From contig BLXT01004508.1 of assembly GCA_019648995.1 (NCBI GenBank), positions 1,071,603-1,110,395 on the forward strand: a DNA stretch of 38,793 bases. Reading direction: 5' to 3'. This stretch comes from Plakobranchus ocellatus. Taxonomy: Eukaryota > Mollusca > Gastropoda > Plakobranchidae. Positions 1 through 11,214 of this stretch are shown here, one piece after another. The notes below the pieces were generated by a model that was given only the letters and a program-made list of their open reading frames with translations, was not told the DNA's origin and did not search any database. Position 1 is the stretch's first letter. Every line of letters starts with the position of its first letter. Both the position numbers and the translations under genes were made by a program.

Positions 1-564
1 CTGTTTTTAAAAACTGAAAGTGAAAAACTTCACATTTGTATAGGTCTACAGTGGCATCTGTTAAGAGAAAGTGACTGTCCTTTGAGACTAAATAAATTGA
101 AATCAACTAAAGGACTGCAGAAGAAAAAGAAGAGCAAACTGACATTGTTTTGAAAATGGCATAGCTCCAAGCTCTCTTTTGACAATTTTGAAAGATGTGA
201 AAAAATAAAAATCGCAGTACACCAGGGTTCTTTCAACATTTAATGATGTGGACAAGGCCCTTTGGAGAAGGCTTAAATAAGGACAAAAGATGAATGTCCT
301 CATTTAACATTTTTTATTAGGACAAATCTCTTGGAGAAAGTTTAGGAACTTGCACATACCACCTTCTTTGGTCACTTATTTTGCCTGTATTTATTCCACT
401 TCACTCACTGATCTGGCCCACTGCTATAGAAGCGAAATAATGATGAATAGGGACTACTGTAAAATTAACCGTTTTGCTTTTCTTTCATCTTTTTTAAGGC
501 TGTGGTCAGTAAATTGTATGATAACCAAAATTGTTATAATATTATTGGTAATTGCTCAATCCAG

Positions 565-3500
565 GTATCGATTTTGCCATGATCAACGTGTGTCGCTACA
601 GCATTTGCATCTATTTTGGGTGTGTCCAGACACCTCTAGCTTTGAATGGTTCCAGAGCTTATTGCTTGATTTGGAAAGACAAATGAGGCAACGAGACACA
701 ACTGGACTGTTGACTGTGTCTATCTACTTGACTCGAGGATGGAATGCTAATCAGGTCATTGTGTAAATTTTCAAATTTCGTTTTGCAAAATTATGATTAG
801 AGCTACTGTGAAGTTAAAAATTTACAGTATATAAATTTATAAAAATGTTCAGTAGAGTAGAAATCTGGAAATTGTTATAGTTCTTCCTTAAGACAAAGCT
901 GTTTGTACCATAGTGCAGATTGATTATCCTGGCTATCTTTCAGGAAATCCTCACCACTTAGAATGTTCCTTTCCTGCTTTGCAATTCAAAGAATTAATCC
1001 TTTAAAAGCTGATCATTCTGAAAATTTCACTTATATTTTGTGTTTTAAATACAGTTTTAAAGCCAGTGTTTTAACTCCTCTTTCGATTTTTTTGTATGGA
1101 GAAAGGAATTATATGTAATTTTTCATATGTCTTAAGAATTTTCTGTTGCCTGAATGAAAGTTTTTCAGGAACATAGCATAACATATGAAAAAATAAGTAA
1201 AGAAAAATGTGGAAAAATGTGACCAATTTTTAGGTTGACCAACTTTTTTTTTTAAAGGTCATGTGATTTTGATTTATGTATGGGTAATACTTACTTTTTT
1301 TTTTTTTTAAATGTATGTTGAAACTTCATAGTGCTTTCTAGTTTTAAGCTTCCTAGGTAGTCTAGACTTGGAGCTACAAACTCAAACCCATTGAAAAATG
1401 CAATGACCTTTTCAAAATGTCAACTTTCTCTATCTATGTAAATATTTAAGGTTATGCTGCTTGAGGCAATGTAGATTCAAGTCAAACAAGGAAACCAAAT
1501 TTATGTCAATATTTCGACTATTCAAACATGTAGGTGCAGGAATGGCACAGTGACTGTTTTGTTATTCTTAGGCTTATCATGGAAATAACACATTTTATTT
1601 CTAGTGTTCGCTCAATGGGTTTTTAAAATGTGTGTGTCAATTTCTTTTTTTAATTCAGGCTAGAAATATTGTCCTTCATGATGACAGTTCGGTCTATGAT
1701 GCAGTTACAGGGCTCCACCACAAAACACAATATGGAAGACCAAATTGGGAGCCTATATTTAAAGAGCTGGCTGAAAACCATAAAGGGTAATATGACTGTA
1801 TTTTTCTTTACTGGTTTTTGAAGTACTTGTGTGTTTTTCTTTGCATTTGTGAGATTTAGTTCTTAACATAAAAAGTGAGCTTTAAATGAGGACCCACTGA
1901 TGAATGCTGCCTCAAAAAAAAAAACCTGTGAATTAGAAATGCTTTGTAAGATTTAATAAAATTCGAAGAAAAAGGTGATATTTTTAAGGATCTTTTCTCA
2001 TATCCATATAAAAAATTGTGGTCAAGTCTGAGATAGAAATATTCAATTTACTTCAAAACCCTTGTATTCTATAAAATGTCACCTTTTTTTAAGCCTACAT
2101 TTTTCAACTTTGTTCAAATTACAGTGGAAACCTCATAATTCGAAGTACGTGGGAATGGATCAAAACTTCGGATTATGAGACTTCGAATTATTAAAATTCG
2201 GGGGGGTTAAAATCCACTAATTATTACCGGGTTACTTCCCTTTGATAAAAAATTTAACGAAAAGAACGGCTCTCTCCTACTTTAATACTCATGGACCTCA
2301 AACCCATTTCCTCTTTTTGTTTGTTTATTTTTTGGCCCTGAAAAGGGCCGTGGTTGTATTGACTATTTGGCTTAGTTGGCAGCTTTACTCTTAAAGTGGT
2401 CAGTGATGACAGTCTGCCTGACTCTCTTCACAACATGGTCTTCAAATGAAAATTCAGATGAACTGAGCTGCGCATGTCATCAGTGCCTTGCTTGATGACA
2501 AACTTTTAACCCTCAGTGATGCCATTTTCAATTGGAGAAAATACGAAGCTGTTCAAAGTTTAATTCAAAATCTATTCAAAACAACAGAGATTGGTAATGC
2601 ATCAATACCACATGAGTATGCAACAAGTGATAGATTTAATCGGATACACATTTTTTGAAATGCTGTGACGCTGACCGGCGTACGTGTGTGTGTGTGTGTG
2701 TGTTTGATGTAATGGTGGGTCCAGACAGTAGATGCAGTGCTAGCTTCTAGGTGCCCACGTTACTGGTTTATCGACACGAATTAAAAACAAAACAAAACAA
2801 AAAAAGGCACAGTGTCTCTCACTCCAGTCACGCTTAGCACGCCTTGTCCCACCCCGAGCTTACAGTGCCTACACCATCTCCTCTTTCCTGCGCTTGCAGC
2901 TGACTGTGTGTGAAATTATTACAGAGGTAGGTCTAGATGATCTAGACCTAGCGTGACTGCAGCAAGAGGTTCCTCAGCCAGTGGCAGTGTGTGGCACTGG
3001 CAGATCGCGTGCCCGCTCTAGGCCTACATTCGGCACCCCACTTCCCCCCTCTTAAGCTAGTTTGAGCCCTCCCCTATCTCACTTGTTGTTAATGGCACTC
3101 CCTGGAGTAGGCCCGCTTTGTTGAAATGGTGATTTAACCTGATTGGCATTGTTTTGGGGATGGTGAAAGGGAAACATTTTTTTTTTCCTTTTGCGGTTTG
3201 TGGTGGTGAGGGCTTCGAATTATGAGAATCGACTTTCTTTGACTTCGAATAATGAGTTCGAACTTTACAAAGCCAAAGAAGAAAAAAAAAAACCTCAGAT
3301 CGCAAATACTTCGGTTTATGAGAAATTCGAATAATCGGACTTCAGCTTTTGAGGTTTCGACTGTATGTCAGTCATCCTCTATTATTTTATCAACTTATCT
3401 TCTCTTTGTCCTCATTCAAACTGTTCACCTTTTCTATTCAGGTTGCAATTATTGCTTACAAGAGTTCTTATTTTCCTTCCTACATACACCCTGAAAAAAA

Positions 3501-3739
3501 TATTAATGTAAACTATTTTGTGAATATGATCTGTGAAGTCAATATCTACAATGGTTTTAAGTTTTTCAAGGCCTTATTTTCAAAGAATTTGTATGTTAAT
3601 ATTTCTCCTTGTCAGATTAAAAACTGGAGTCTTCTTCTGTGGTCCTAAGCAGCTCTCAACCACGCTTCATAAACTATGCAACAGGTTTTCAAAATTGGAG
3701 GACAAGACCCGATTTGTCTACAATAAAGAACATTTTTAG
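565..3739 (+). CDS. NADPH oxidase, NOX2-like, C-terminal part (3 exons)
   Basis: This is the C-terminal NADPH-binding lobe of a membrane superoxide-generating NADPH oxidase. Exons are 565-754, 1659-1786 and 3616-3739 (stop TAG 3737-3739), each bounded by AG/GT and joining in frame to give 146 residues. Visible motifs are FWVCPDTSSFEWF, then TGL..KTQYGRPNWE (nicotinamide-nucleotide contact region, with the conserved Arg of GRPNW), then GVFFCGP (the CGP motif of the NADPH site) and the terminal NKEHF, matching the NKENF end of human NOX2 with its final aromatic residue. The SSFEWF, LE.QM and YGRPNW matches favour the NOX1/2/3 group over NOX4, NOX5 or DUOX. The first visible exon starts with the last base of a codon, so upstream exons (FAD lobe, haem-bearing membrane domain) lie left of the window. 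The last intron carries a DNA transposon relic. The family assignment is firm; the exact orthologue is inferred from recalled family sequences. Confidence 0.93.
2684..2702. repeat. (GT)n microsatellite inside the Tigger-type element
   Basis: A pure GT dinucleotide run of about nine units lies in the middle of the transposon relic. Confidence 0.9.
2928..2950. repeat. perfect 23-bp odd palindrome
   Basis: TAGGTCTAGAT is followed by one G and then its exact reverse complement ATCTAGACCTA. The palindrome lies within the interior of the Tigger-type element. It could be a remnant of a nested inverted end or simply chance enrichment of CTAG in this genome. Confidence 0.8.
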
Positions 3740-4106
3740 TGTGATAACCACATGTTAAAGGTCTTTATGTTCATAAAAGCCATCTTGGTTTCTGGTTTTA
3801 CTTCAAAAGCAATGTCTTCCTGGAATTTTTAACCTCTTAATGTAAATGACCCTACTCCTTCAGAACTTTTATTGCCTTCAGCTAAACTGGATTTCTTGCG
3901 TATTATTACTTGAATGTAATTTATATTTATTTTACAAATCCAATGCAATGTGCCAATGAATGAATTATGACAATACCTGTGATGATTTCACAATTTCATA
4001 CAACTTGTAGGCCTACACGTGTGTCTTTTTTCATCCTTACAATATCACTTATGTTCAGGATTCTGATAAGAAATACATGTATCCCCTATCTTTACAAAAT
4101 ATTCTG

Positions 4107-4112
4107 AATAAA
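4107..4112 (+). promoter_or_regulatory. candidate polyadenylation signal (AATAAA) of the NOX gene
   Basis: A canonical AATAAA lies about 370 bases after the NOX stop codon, on the same strand, in an otherwise non-coding AT-rich stretch. It is the first plausible signal outside the coding sequence. AT-rich DNA produces this hexamer by chance, so the 3' end is only a suggestion. Confidence 0.4.
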
Positions 4113-6311
4113 CCCTCCAGCTTTTGGATCTGCTCTCTCAAGCTTTATTTCCTTTTATTTTTAAAATATATTTTGAAGCATATCTTTTAAGGTCTGAGGC
4201 TTACCTAAAAAATCATCACAAAATGCATTCTGCAATGTATATTGGAAGATCAACCAACAAATTGCACAAGTAAATTGAAAGCCATTAAAAGAACATTATA
4301 AAATATAACTCGGTAAACATGCCTTCGATTTTGCTGCAGTAAACAGAAATTGAAATTTCACTGGCATTTGATCATTTTGAAGCAATGTAATGCAAACATT
4401 ATAGACAGGCTTACTCTGTAATTTTTATCTGTGTGCCACAGTTAACTTTTGGCAAGCAATGGTGGGTAATCCTATAAGCAGCGACAATGCTATTTATCAG
4501 TTGATGGAGGTGTGAGATGACTTTGAATCGGATACACAATAAGCTTACACCCCCAAAATGTGCACAGATGCTTTAGGGACGTATACTGTCTCGGGTGAGG
4601 TATTTCCCTTTATACGGTGTCTCACTATGCTCTCAGCAATAGAGATGTGGGATCCAGGATTATAAAAATGTCTTGAAATTTTTTTTCCAAAAAAATCTGC
4701 CACAAGCTATACTTTATAAGTTAATCATAATCAGGGTGATCATATTAAGACTGGTCCCTATTGTTTGCGAAATTAGAAATCTTAGGAGACCAAATCAAAT
4801 GCCATTGAAAAGACACCATGAAAATCGATTGACTTTTATGGATTATGCCTCAGTAAGAAGCAACTGTTTTTTTTATGTTTTTTTTTTTTTTTAAATTAGA
4901 CCTGTGTTGATTATTATTGATAAGAAGGCACATACCTCTCTTTTGTTTTTTTTTTTCTCAGATCAAACAATGAACTTAAGATTTTCATTTGTCTAATAGA
5001 TAATGCTAGTAAACCTCTATACTTAGGTGAGCATACCCATTGGTCTATCTGAGAATTATTGTAAGAAGTTCATTGTTTATAAAGAGTTTAGCATAGTCTG
5101 TTGGTGCAGAATTAGGGGGGCATTTTTTGCTTTGTTTATTAGGATATCAGGGGCTCTCTCACACAAAATGATAACAAACTTACATATTCATTCTTACTTT
5201 GACATAAAACGTTCAAATAAAATGAATGACATTGACATCTTTGGCAATATTAGAGATCTAATTAACGTACCCAGTAGTAAGTGCATAGAGTTTAATCTTC
5301 CGTATAAAAAATGGTTAAAAAAAATATTCAAGAGAGAATCTATGCTCAGCTTTTTGTCAGTAATTCTCTTCATATAAACATACATTGGAAATTGACCCAC
5401 TCCTTTCAATATCACAAGCGTATTCTCTTCACTGGGCTGTATCACACATTATGGTTACAAACTAATATATTTTCATGCAGCTTAAGTAATGAATGTTTGA
5501 CAATCATAATCAGACTGAGGCAGAGTTTCAAAGATTTATTTTCTACTAGATCTTGCTCTAATGGTGCATATTTTGAGATTTACAATATAAAATTAAGTTT
5601 TCTACTATGTAAGGTCAATAAGACCTAGCTTCAGAATGGCAAATAATCTAGACAGAGTTTGGCCAAGAATAGTATGCACATAATATCTACCTTCTGTTTG
5701 TATCTGATACGAGATTGCAAGGCCTTAACTTAATGTTGTTAATAATTTCAGCCACATCTGAGTTACTGATATCTATGAATTGATTTTTTTTTACTTCTTT
5801 CATTTTTTTTGTAGAGTTGAAATTTTTTGGGAATTTAATATCACAAATTGTGTGAACATTGATAGATGTAGACTAAACAGTGCAAAGCTCCAGCAGGAGA
5901 GGGTAACTCTTTGCTAGGCATTTTTTACCTAAATTGGAAGGCAATAACACAGATGTAGCAAAATCTTTTACTGCACCAACCAAATCCTGCTAATTATTAA
6001 AAAAAAGGAGGCAACCCAGTATTACCCATATTATAAACATTGCAAATGCCAAGGGTTACAATCATTCCTTATGTGGTATATGTCTTTTTTTCCTGATTCT
6101 TATTGGGCCTTTTCTTACAATGTCAGAGTGTTTTAAATATATTGTTATATTTCAATACTTTGAATTTAATGAGCTCCTCGTTTATACTAAATGTTTTAGC
6201 AAAAGTATTGGTTTATGCAGCAAATGTTTGCCTAATTTTCAAAACATGTACTATGCAAAAGTGTATCATCGCAATAATGGTTTCAATAAGAATAGTTTTG
6301 AGTTTGAGTTT
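4113..6311. other. intergenic, no gene recognised
   Basis: AT-rich sequence with homopolymer T runs. Open frames near 4673-4894 and 5027-5628 show no family motif, are cysteine- and aromatic-rich in the manner of random AT-rich translation, and have no convincing splice or codon pattern. I see nothing functional here. Confidence 0.6.
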
Positions 6312-6371
6312 TTTGTATATAGCCAGTCCACAACAAGGTGATCTCAGGCTTTCAGACCCTCCGTCAGGCCA
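6312..6371 (+). repeat. dispersed repeat module, copy 1
   Basis: About 60 bp aligning with 28831-28890 on the same strand. The shared core includes GTGATCTCAGGCTTTCAG, then a CC-rich stretch and CAGGC. It resembles the edge of a SINE or similar element, but I cannot name the family. Confidence 0.7.
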
Positions 6372-6856
6372 GGGCGCCGGTAGCCAATAAGAATAAGATG
6401 CCTAAACATCAAGAGCACCATGGGACAGTTTTACACTTTGACTACGCATAATTTATTTTATTTATATATATAAAAATTTTTTTATGCATTATCATGATGA
6501 TCAAGCTCATTTAGATATGAATGTGTACATGAAGATAATCTTATTTACTTCCTCTTTATCACAGATATCTATGTAATATTAATGTTTTATGTTTAAAAAA
6601 GAGCAACCTGTAATTTGATTTGGAGATTCAGTCTATAGTTATATAATTTTACAGTTGGACAAGAGGCTGAATTCTGATAGTTTTTGAGAGAAAGTTTGTT
6701 ACTGTGCATTCTACCTTCCCCCCTGCTGCAGCCAAATGAAAAGCAGTATCATCCATAGACTTAACACTGAAGATACTACTCTTTTATTGGCTACGGCAGC
6801 CCGGTATACCGGTATCAACATTCTGCATATTTTATATACATATATATACACACACA

Positions 6857-6985
6857 CAGTCAACTCTGCTAAGTCGATTTTCATTAAAACAAATCGATCT
6901 TTTAACTTGGAACACTAATTATAAAGGGCCACTGCATAACTCGATTTTTATCTAAGTCGATCTATTACTGTTTGGCGCGGCTCAT
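6857..6985. mobile_element. fragment of a second pogo/Tigger-like element end
   Basis: The segment begins CAGTCAACTCTGCTAAGTCG and contains repeated AAGTCGAT and AACTCGAT motifs, the style of a Tigger terminal inverted repeat with sub-repeats. No matching opposite end and no clear TA duplication are visible, so this looks like a solo or truncated end. It differs from the element at 2122-3363. Confidence 0.5.
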
Positions 6986-8169
6986 CAAAGAAGGCTTTTC
7001 CTCCCTCTAATCTGTAAAAGTGTTAGTTTCCAATACACATATGCTAACGTGTTTTATTTCAACATTTCTGTGATCTGTGTTATTTTAGACATGAAATCTG
7101 TATTGTAAATTCCTTGAAGTATTGACATCCATTGAAGGAGGGTTTGATATCTTTGACCATATTTATTTAAGTTTTACTGTATGATTCTGCTCATATTGTT
7201 GTAGCTTGCAAATTACTATATGATGAAGCATGGAACAAAATCATTGCCATTCACATATAGCTTATACAATATAAGCCCACACATTCTCGTCCAGCGCTTT
7301 TCTTGTGCGGCAAAAGGGTAAATTATGGCTGAAAACAATTTATTAATAAAAAGGGCTAAATAAAATATTATGACATAAAAAATTATTGATTTAAGAAGAA
7401 TAAAACTGCTCTTTTGATTGGTGTGTAGCAATAACTAGTAGTAGTAGGCCTATGCCAATATATAAATTCATTATGGTAATTAAAATGGTTGCTTTCTGTG
7501 TTGAATTTTTAGTGGTTTTTTTTTAGCTCTGTCAGTCCCCCAGAGGTGACTTTGAAGTGCCTAATAAGGCAAGTATTTTGTGGGTGGAAGATTTGAATAA
7601 AATTGATTACTCAGGCATGTCCATTACAAAGTAAAGATTTTTTATATAGGACAGCTTCCACCTAAATGATCAGCATCTCCATGTAACAGGTAATGTGACT
7701 TGTTTGTTATTGTAAATTATTATTATAATTTATTAATACTATATCTCTTAGTTTCTTAGTTTGATTAACAAACTGCGAACTGAAAGAACGGGTTCAAGAA
7801 AAGAACATTTAAATATTGTTTTTAAACTGAATTTTATTGAGGAATCCTCCCTGTCATTCCATTATCTTTTGATTAGTTTAGTTCTGTAAGTTTTTAATGC
7901 TCAGTCATTGTTATATAACATTTATGCACTTACAAATAGGCCTATATTTTTTCAAGTTGAGTTCACCTATTTTGATTCTGTGTAACAGGCATTATGTATT
8001 TGTATACATATTTATACTGACATATTTTATGAAAACAAAATCAACCAATACTCATACCTGCTTTTTAAATAAACATTCCCACAAATCTTGCTCGGGACTT
8101 GGCTGTTTTTTTACTTGTCTGGATAATGACACAAGATTTAAAAAAATATATATATAATAATACGCTGTC
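6986..8169. other. intergenic, no gene recognised
   Basis: AT-rich non-coding sequence. Open frames at 7216-7431 (minus) and 7897-8157 (plus) have no recognisable motif. I see nothing functional. Confidence 0.6.
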
Positions 8170-8262
8170 CGAGATCACTTCAAACAAGTCAAATATCTCA
8201 TAAATTTATAAAAAGAAATGTATTCTCTTGAGAACACTTCTAACAAGTTGGATGTCACATAT
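8170..8262 (+). repeat. short direct duplication (two ~33-bp units)
   Basis: Units at about 8170-8202 and 8229-8262 share the pattern GAGA-CACTT-AACAAGT followed by TCA-ATA, offset by about 59 bp. Divergence is moderate. Confidence 0.55.
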
Positions 8263-8329
8263 AGGCCTAGCAAAAAAAAAAAGATTCTCGTTTAATCAGT
8301 TTTTTAAAAAAGGCTTTTTTTTTTGACGA

Positions 8330-9030
8330 CTGGTAGTGGTATAACACTTAAAATGTTGTGTCTTGGCACATAACACCTTTATCCAGTTTTTACCAAAACA
8401 AATTTATGATCGGTTCAATTGAATAATAATTTGCAACTTAGATTCATTTGGACTTGTTACAATACACTTGTTTATATTTTGATTACCATCATGGTTTTAA
8501 AATTCCAAATGTGAATTTTCATTCATTTGGACTTATTTAGGTACCGGTATAATAATTATAGACTTTGGAAATGCTTAAAAAATGTCAGGATTTTTTTTTG
8601 TCTGACTTTTTAGCACTGGAACCCACTACCAGGACCATGGGTGGCATTCTTTCTATTCTCATCACTGGTAGTGGTATAAAACTTAAAATATTGTGTCTTG
8701 GCACATAACACCTATATCCAGTTTTTACCAAAACAATGTTCTTGGAATGCAGCTTCAGGTCATATTCATGATTGGTTCAATAAAATAATAATTTTCAACT
8801 TAGATTCATTTGGACTTGTTGCAATACATTTAAATATACTTTGATTATATTAAACGTTTTGAACTTCCAAAATGTGAATTGTCATTCATTTGGACAATCT
8901 AGGTATGTTATATTGTTAATTCCAGACTTTGGAAATGCTTAAAATGTCAGAATTTTTTTTTCATCTGCTTGATTTTTTTGAACTGGAACCCATTACCAGG
9001 GCCATGGGTAGCATTCTTTCTAATCTCATC
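8330..9030 (+). repeat. tandem direct duplication, two units of 335 and 366 bp
   Basis: Unit 1 (8330-8664) and unit 2 (8665-9030) abut exactly. Both begin CTGGTAGTGGTATAA and share, in order, TTGTGTCTTGGCACATAACA, ATCCAGTTTTTACCAAAACA, TTAGATTCATTTGGACTTGT, GACTTTGGAAATGCTTAAAA and a GGAACCCA-TACCAGG-CCATGGGT block. Unit 2 has roughly 30 extra bases after the ACCAAAACA block. I see no terminal inverted repeats and no coding capacity, so this is a local non-coding duplication or an unclassified tandem repeat dimer. Confidence 0.9.
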
Positions 9031-10052
9031 TCTTGAGCATGAAGCAATGATAATCTTTGAAAAAAGAGGAAGCACACCATGCTCACTGTTGAGACCAAAC
9101 TGAAAATGTACGAAATGAAATGGACCACTTGGAAAAACCCATATGAAAACTAAAATCCATTTAGTAAAAACCATTCCCCTTTTGATGATTTAAAGAACAG
9201 AGTAAAATTAAAACAAAAATTCTCATAATTCAAAGGTTTGGTCCATTCTCACTGAATTTGAAATATGCAAAATAATTTGACATTTTCAAATGGAAAGGCA
9301 AATCAACCAAACAAGAAACTTCACAAATGCACTAATACACCTTTTGTAATATTTATATAAAAATAGTTCATTTTATTAGAGGTACAGTGTTAGAACAATT
9401 AAATGTAAATTGATTTCTAACTAAATTAAGAAAACTTTTCATCTGATAAGTCTAGAAATGAAGTGATTCATATAGTGATATGAAAAATTATTATTATACA
9501 GAAAAGATCAGGAAGAGAAGAGTCAATATTAAAAAAAACTCTTTTACTCACTTTCAGGAAAAAAAAATAGCTTTCAAATTGGAAAATAGACTACATTGTA
9601 TTGGAAATCATTTACCTTATAAATGCACATTTTTTTGTGCCAAATGCGCTGTGATTTATGCAAAGTTCTCCCATTTTTTTTTGGAAGAGACTTCCTCTTT
9701 TTTTCCCCGAAAGCATAGAAAATGTGCTGCCAAGATAATAATGATAACAATACAAAAAATTTTTTAAAAAATATTCATTTCTTGCCTTGGTGAACTTGAG
9801 TGTCAAATTTTGCAGGTTAAAAATAAAATGTAAAATGATGTATGAAGATGTTAAGCAAAGCGCATTTCTTTCGTTCCATGCTTTTTAAAATCATTTGAGA
9901 CAATTGCTGTAATCTTTCAGGAACTTATAATAAGTTTGTCTAATTTTTGTTAAACAATATGAGCTTGGTTCACAAAATATTTACAATTCCACTGAAAAGA
10001 GAGGAAATACCATGACATATTTGATCCTCCCCCCTTATTATAAGCAAAGGCC
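9031..10052. other. intergenic, no gene recognised
   Basis: AT-rich sequence. The overlapping open frames near 9480-9806 on both strands are lysine- and phenylalanine-rich random translations without motifs. Confidence 0.6.
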
Positions 10053-10344
10053 ATGTATAAATGGGGGGGGAGCAGTGGCTAATTGGTAGGGCGGTTGGCT
10101 ACCAATCAGGGGTCCAAGGTTCAAATCCCAGTCCTGGGCAAGTCAATTTTTCATTGCTCTTCTGTGTCCACCCAGCACTTAAATGGGTAGCCAGGTATCT
10201 TCAGACCTGGCGAAAGTAAAGGTAGCGAGGAAAGCTTTGGCAACTACTCATTAATGCTGTATGCCAAGAACAATCAGGATCCTTCTCCTGGTTCCCCAAT
10301 GCTTAGACTAAGTGTGGGACTCACCTTACTTTTATGTGTAAATG
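10053..10344 (+). mobile_element. tRNA-derived SINE with target-site duplications
   Basis: The tRNA-like head carries an A box-like TGGCTAATTGG at about 10076 and a B box GGTTCAAATCC at 10118-10128, at RNA polymerase III promoter spacing. A non-tRNA body follows, with a small CCAGGT/ACCTGG inverted repeat (10191-10196 and 10205-10210), and it ends near 10333. Imperfect target duplications ATGTATAAATG (10053-10063) and ATGTGTAAATG (10334-10344) bracket it, with one mismatch in 11. A run of nine Gs precedes the A box. It is too long and too degenerate to be a functional tRNA. The family is not identified. Confidence 0.82.
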
Positions 10345-10758
10345 AATTTCTGCATGCTCTTTTGATAGGAATGACCTGACATAAAATTTTTTACTCTTTA
10401 GTTTTTTATTTTGTTCAATTTTTACCATGATACATTTTTATGATAGTGGAGGCTCTGCTTAGTGGCATTCATACCCAATAAAATCTGACATGACAAATTG
10501 AGTCATATATTCTGAATGACAATTTGACTAACCAATCACCTGATAACTTATTTGTAGTGATATAATACTTAAGTGTATATTGAGATTAGATTAAATAAGT
10601 CAAATGTGGCTTGTACTTATAAAACTTTTTCGTTTTATAGAAAGTAAATGCTTTTCCCGCCCAAAAATAGACCATAATCCTTTGCTCAAACAAGTCAAAA
10701 TCACTAGCAGCATAGCTCTAAGCAGTTTTCACTTCTGCAAAGCGCACAAAAAAAAAAA

Positions 10759-10778
10759 NNNNNNNNNNNNNNNNNNNN
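10759..10778. other. assembly gap (20 N)
   Basis: Twenty Ns flanked on both sides by A runs, so probably a scaffold join within a poly-A tract whose true length is unknown. Confidence 0.95.
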
Positions 10779-10810
10779 AAAAAAAAAAAGCTTCAGGTGG
10801 TTTTCACTGA

Positions 10811-11214
10811 TGAACCCTATCCATACAAGGTGTTTTATTGTTGTATTTGTACGGCGGGGGTAACTGAGTGCCCTCGCATTTTTAAATAAGAAAATATCAA
10901 TATATGGTCTTATCTATACGTGTGGGTGCATATCCCCATAATAATAATATATAGAGTAAAAATATTGCTACATACCTATAACAAAATCACCCCATGCTTT
11001 ACATAGTAAAAAAAAAAATGGAGAGTTTCACTCAGAAATGACCTCAGGTCAGTTCAATATTGATTTTTCTGTCAATTATTATTATGTGAACAAAAGAATT
11101 GAATTTTTGAGGAATACTGAAAAGCTGAAAGAAAAATTCCCATTTTAAGTATTTAAAAAAAAATTAAAAACAAGCCTTGGGGTAACAAAATTACCCATGT
11201 ACGGATAGGGTTAA
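10811..11214. mobile_element. MITE with TTAA-type ends, possibly piggyBac-related
   Basis: The left end reads (TGAA)CCCTATCCATACAAGG. The right end on the opposite strand reads (TTAA)CCCTATCCGTACATGG. The inverted repeats of about 16 bp begin CCCTATCC and are preceded by TTAA on the right and TGAA on the left, which fits a TTAA target duplication with one mutated base. The body is about 396 bp and non-coding. piggyBac elements use TTAA targets and CCC-starting ends; the superfamily is inferred from that. Confidence 0.65.

Larger units (their letters stand above)
2122..3363. mobile_element. pogo/Tigger-type (Tc1/mariner superfamily) DNA transposon, non-autonomous or decayed
   Basis: The 1242-bp element sits in the last NOX intron between two TA dinucleotides (2120-2121 and 3364-3365), the target duplication of Tc1/mariner elements. 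The left end begins CAGTGGAAACCTCATAATTC. The right end, read on the opposite strand, begins CAGTCGAAACCTCAAAAGCT. Both termini are followed by several scattered copies of an ATAATTCGAA-like motif, as in Tigger ends. No open frame long enough for a DDE transposase is present and I recognise no transposase remnant. The divergence between the two ends suggests an old insertion. The superfamily is inferred from end sequence plus TA duplication. Confidence 0.8.

Noticed and set aside
350-766. 138-residue open frame starting with Met before the first NOX exon
   Set aside because: Only the part after the acceptor at 564 matches NADPH oxidase; the earlier residues are intron read-through.
10064-10135. 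A functional tRNA gene
   Set aside because: A and B boxes exist, but the cloverleaf is degenerate and the sequence continues into a SINE body with target duplications.
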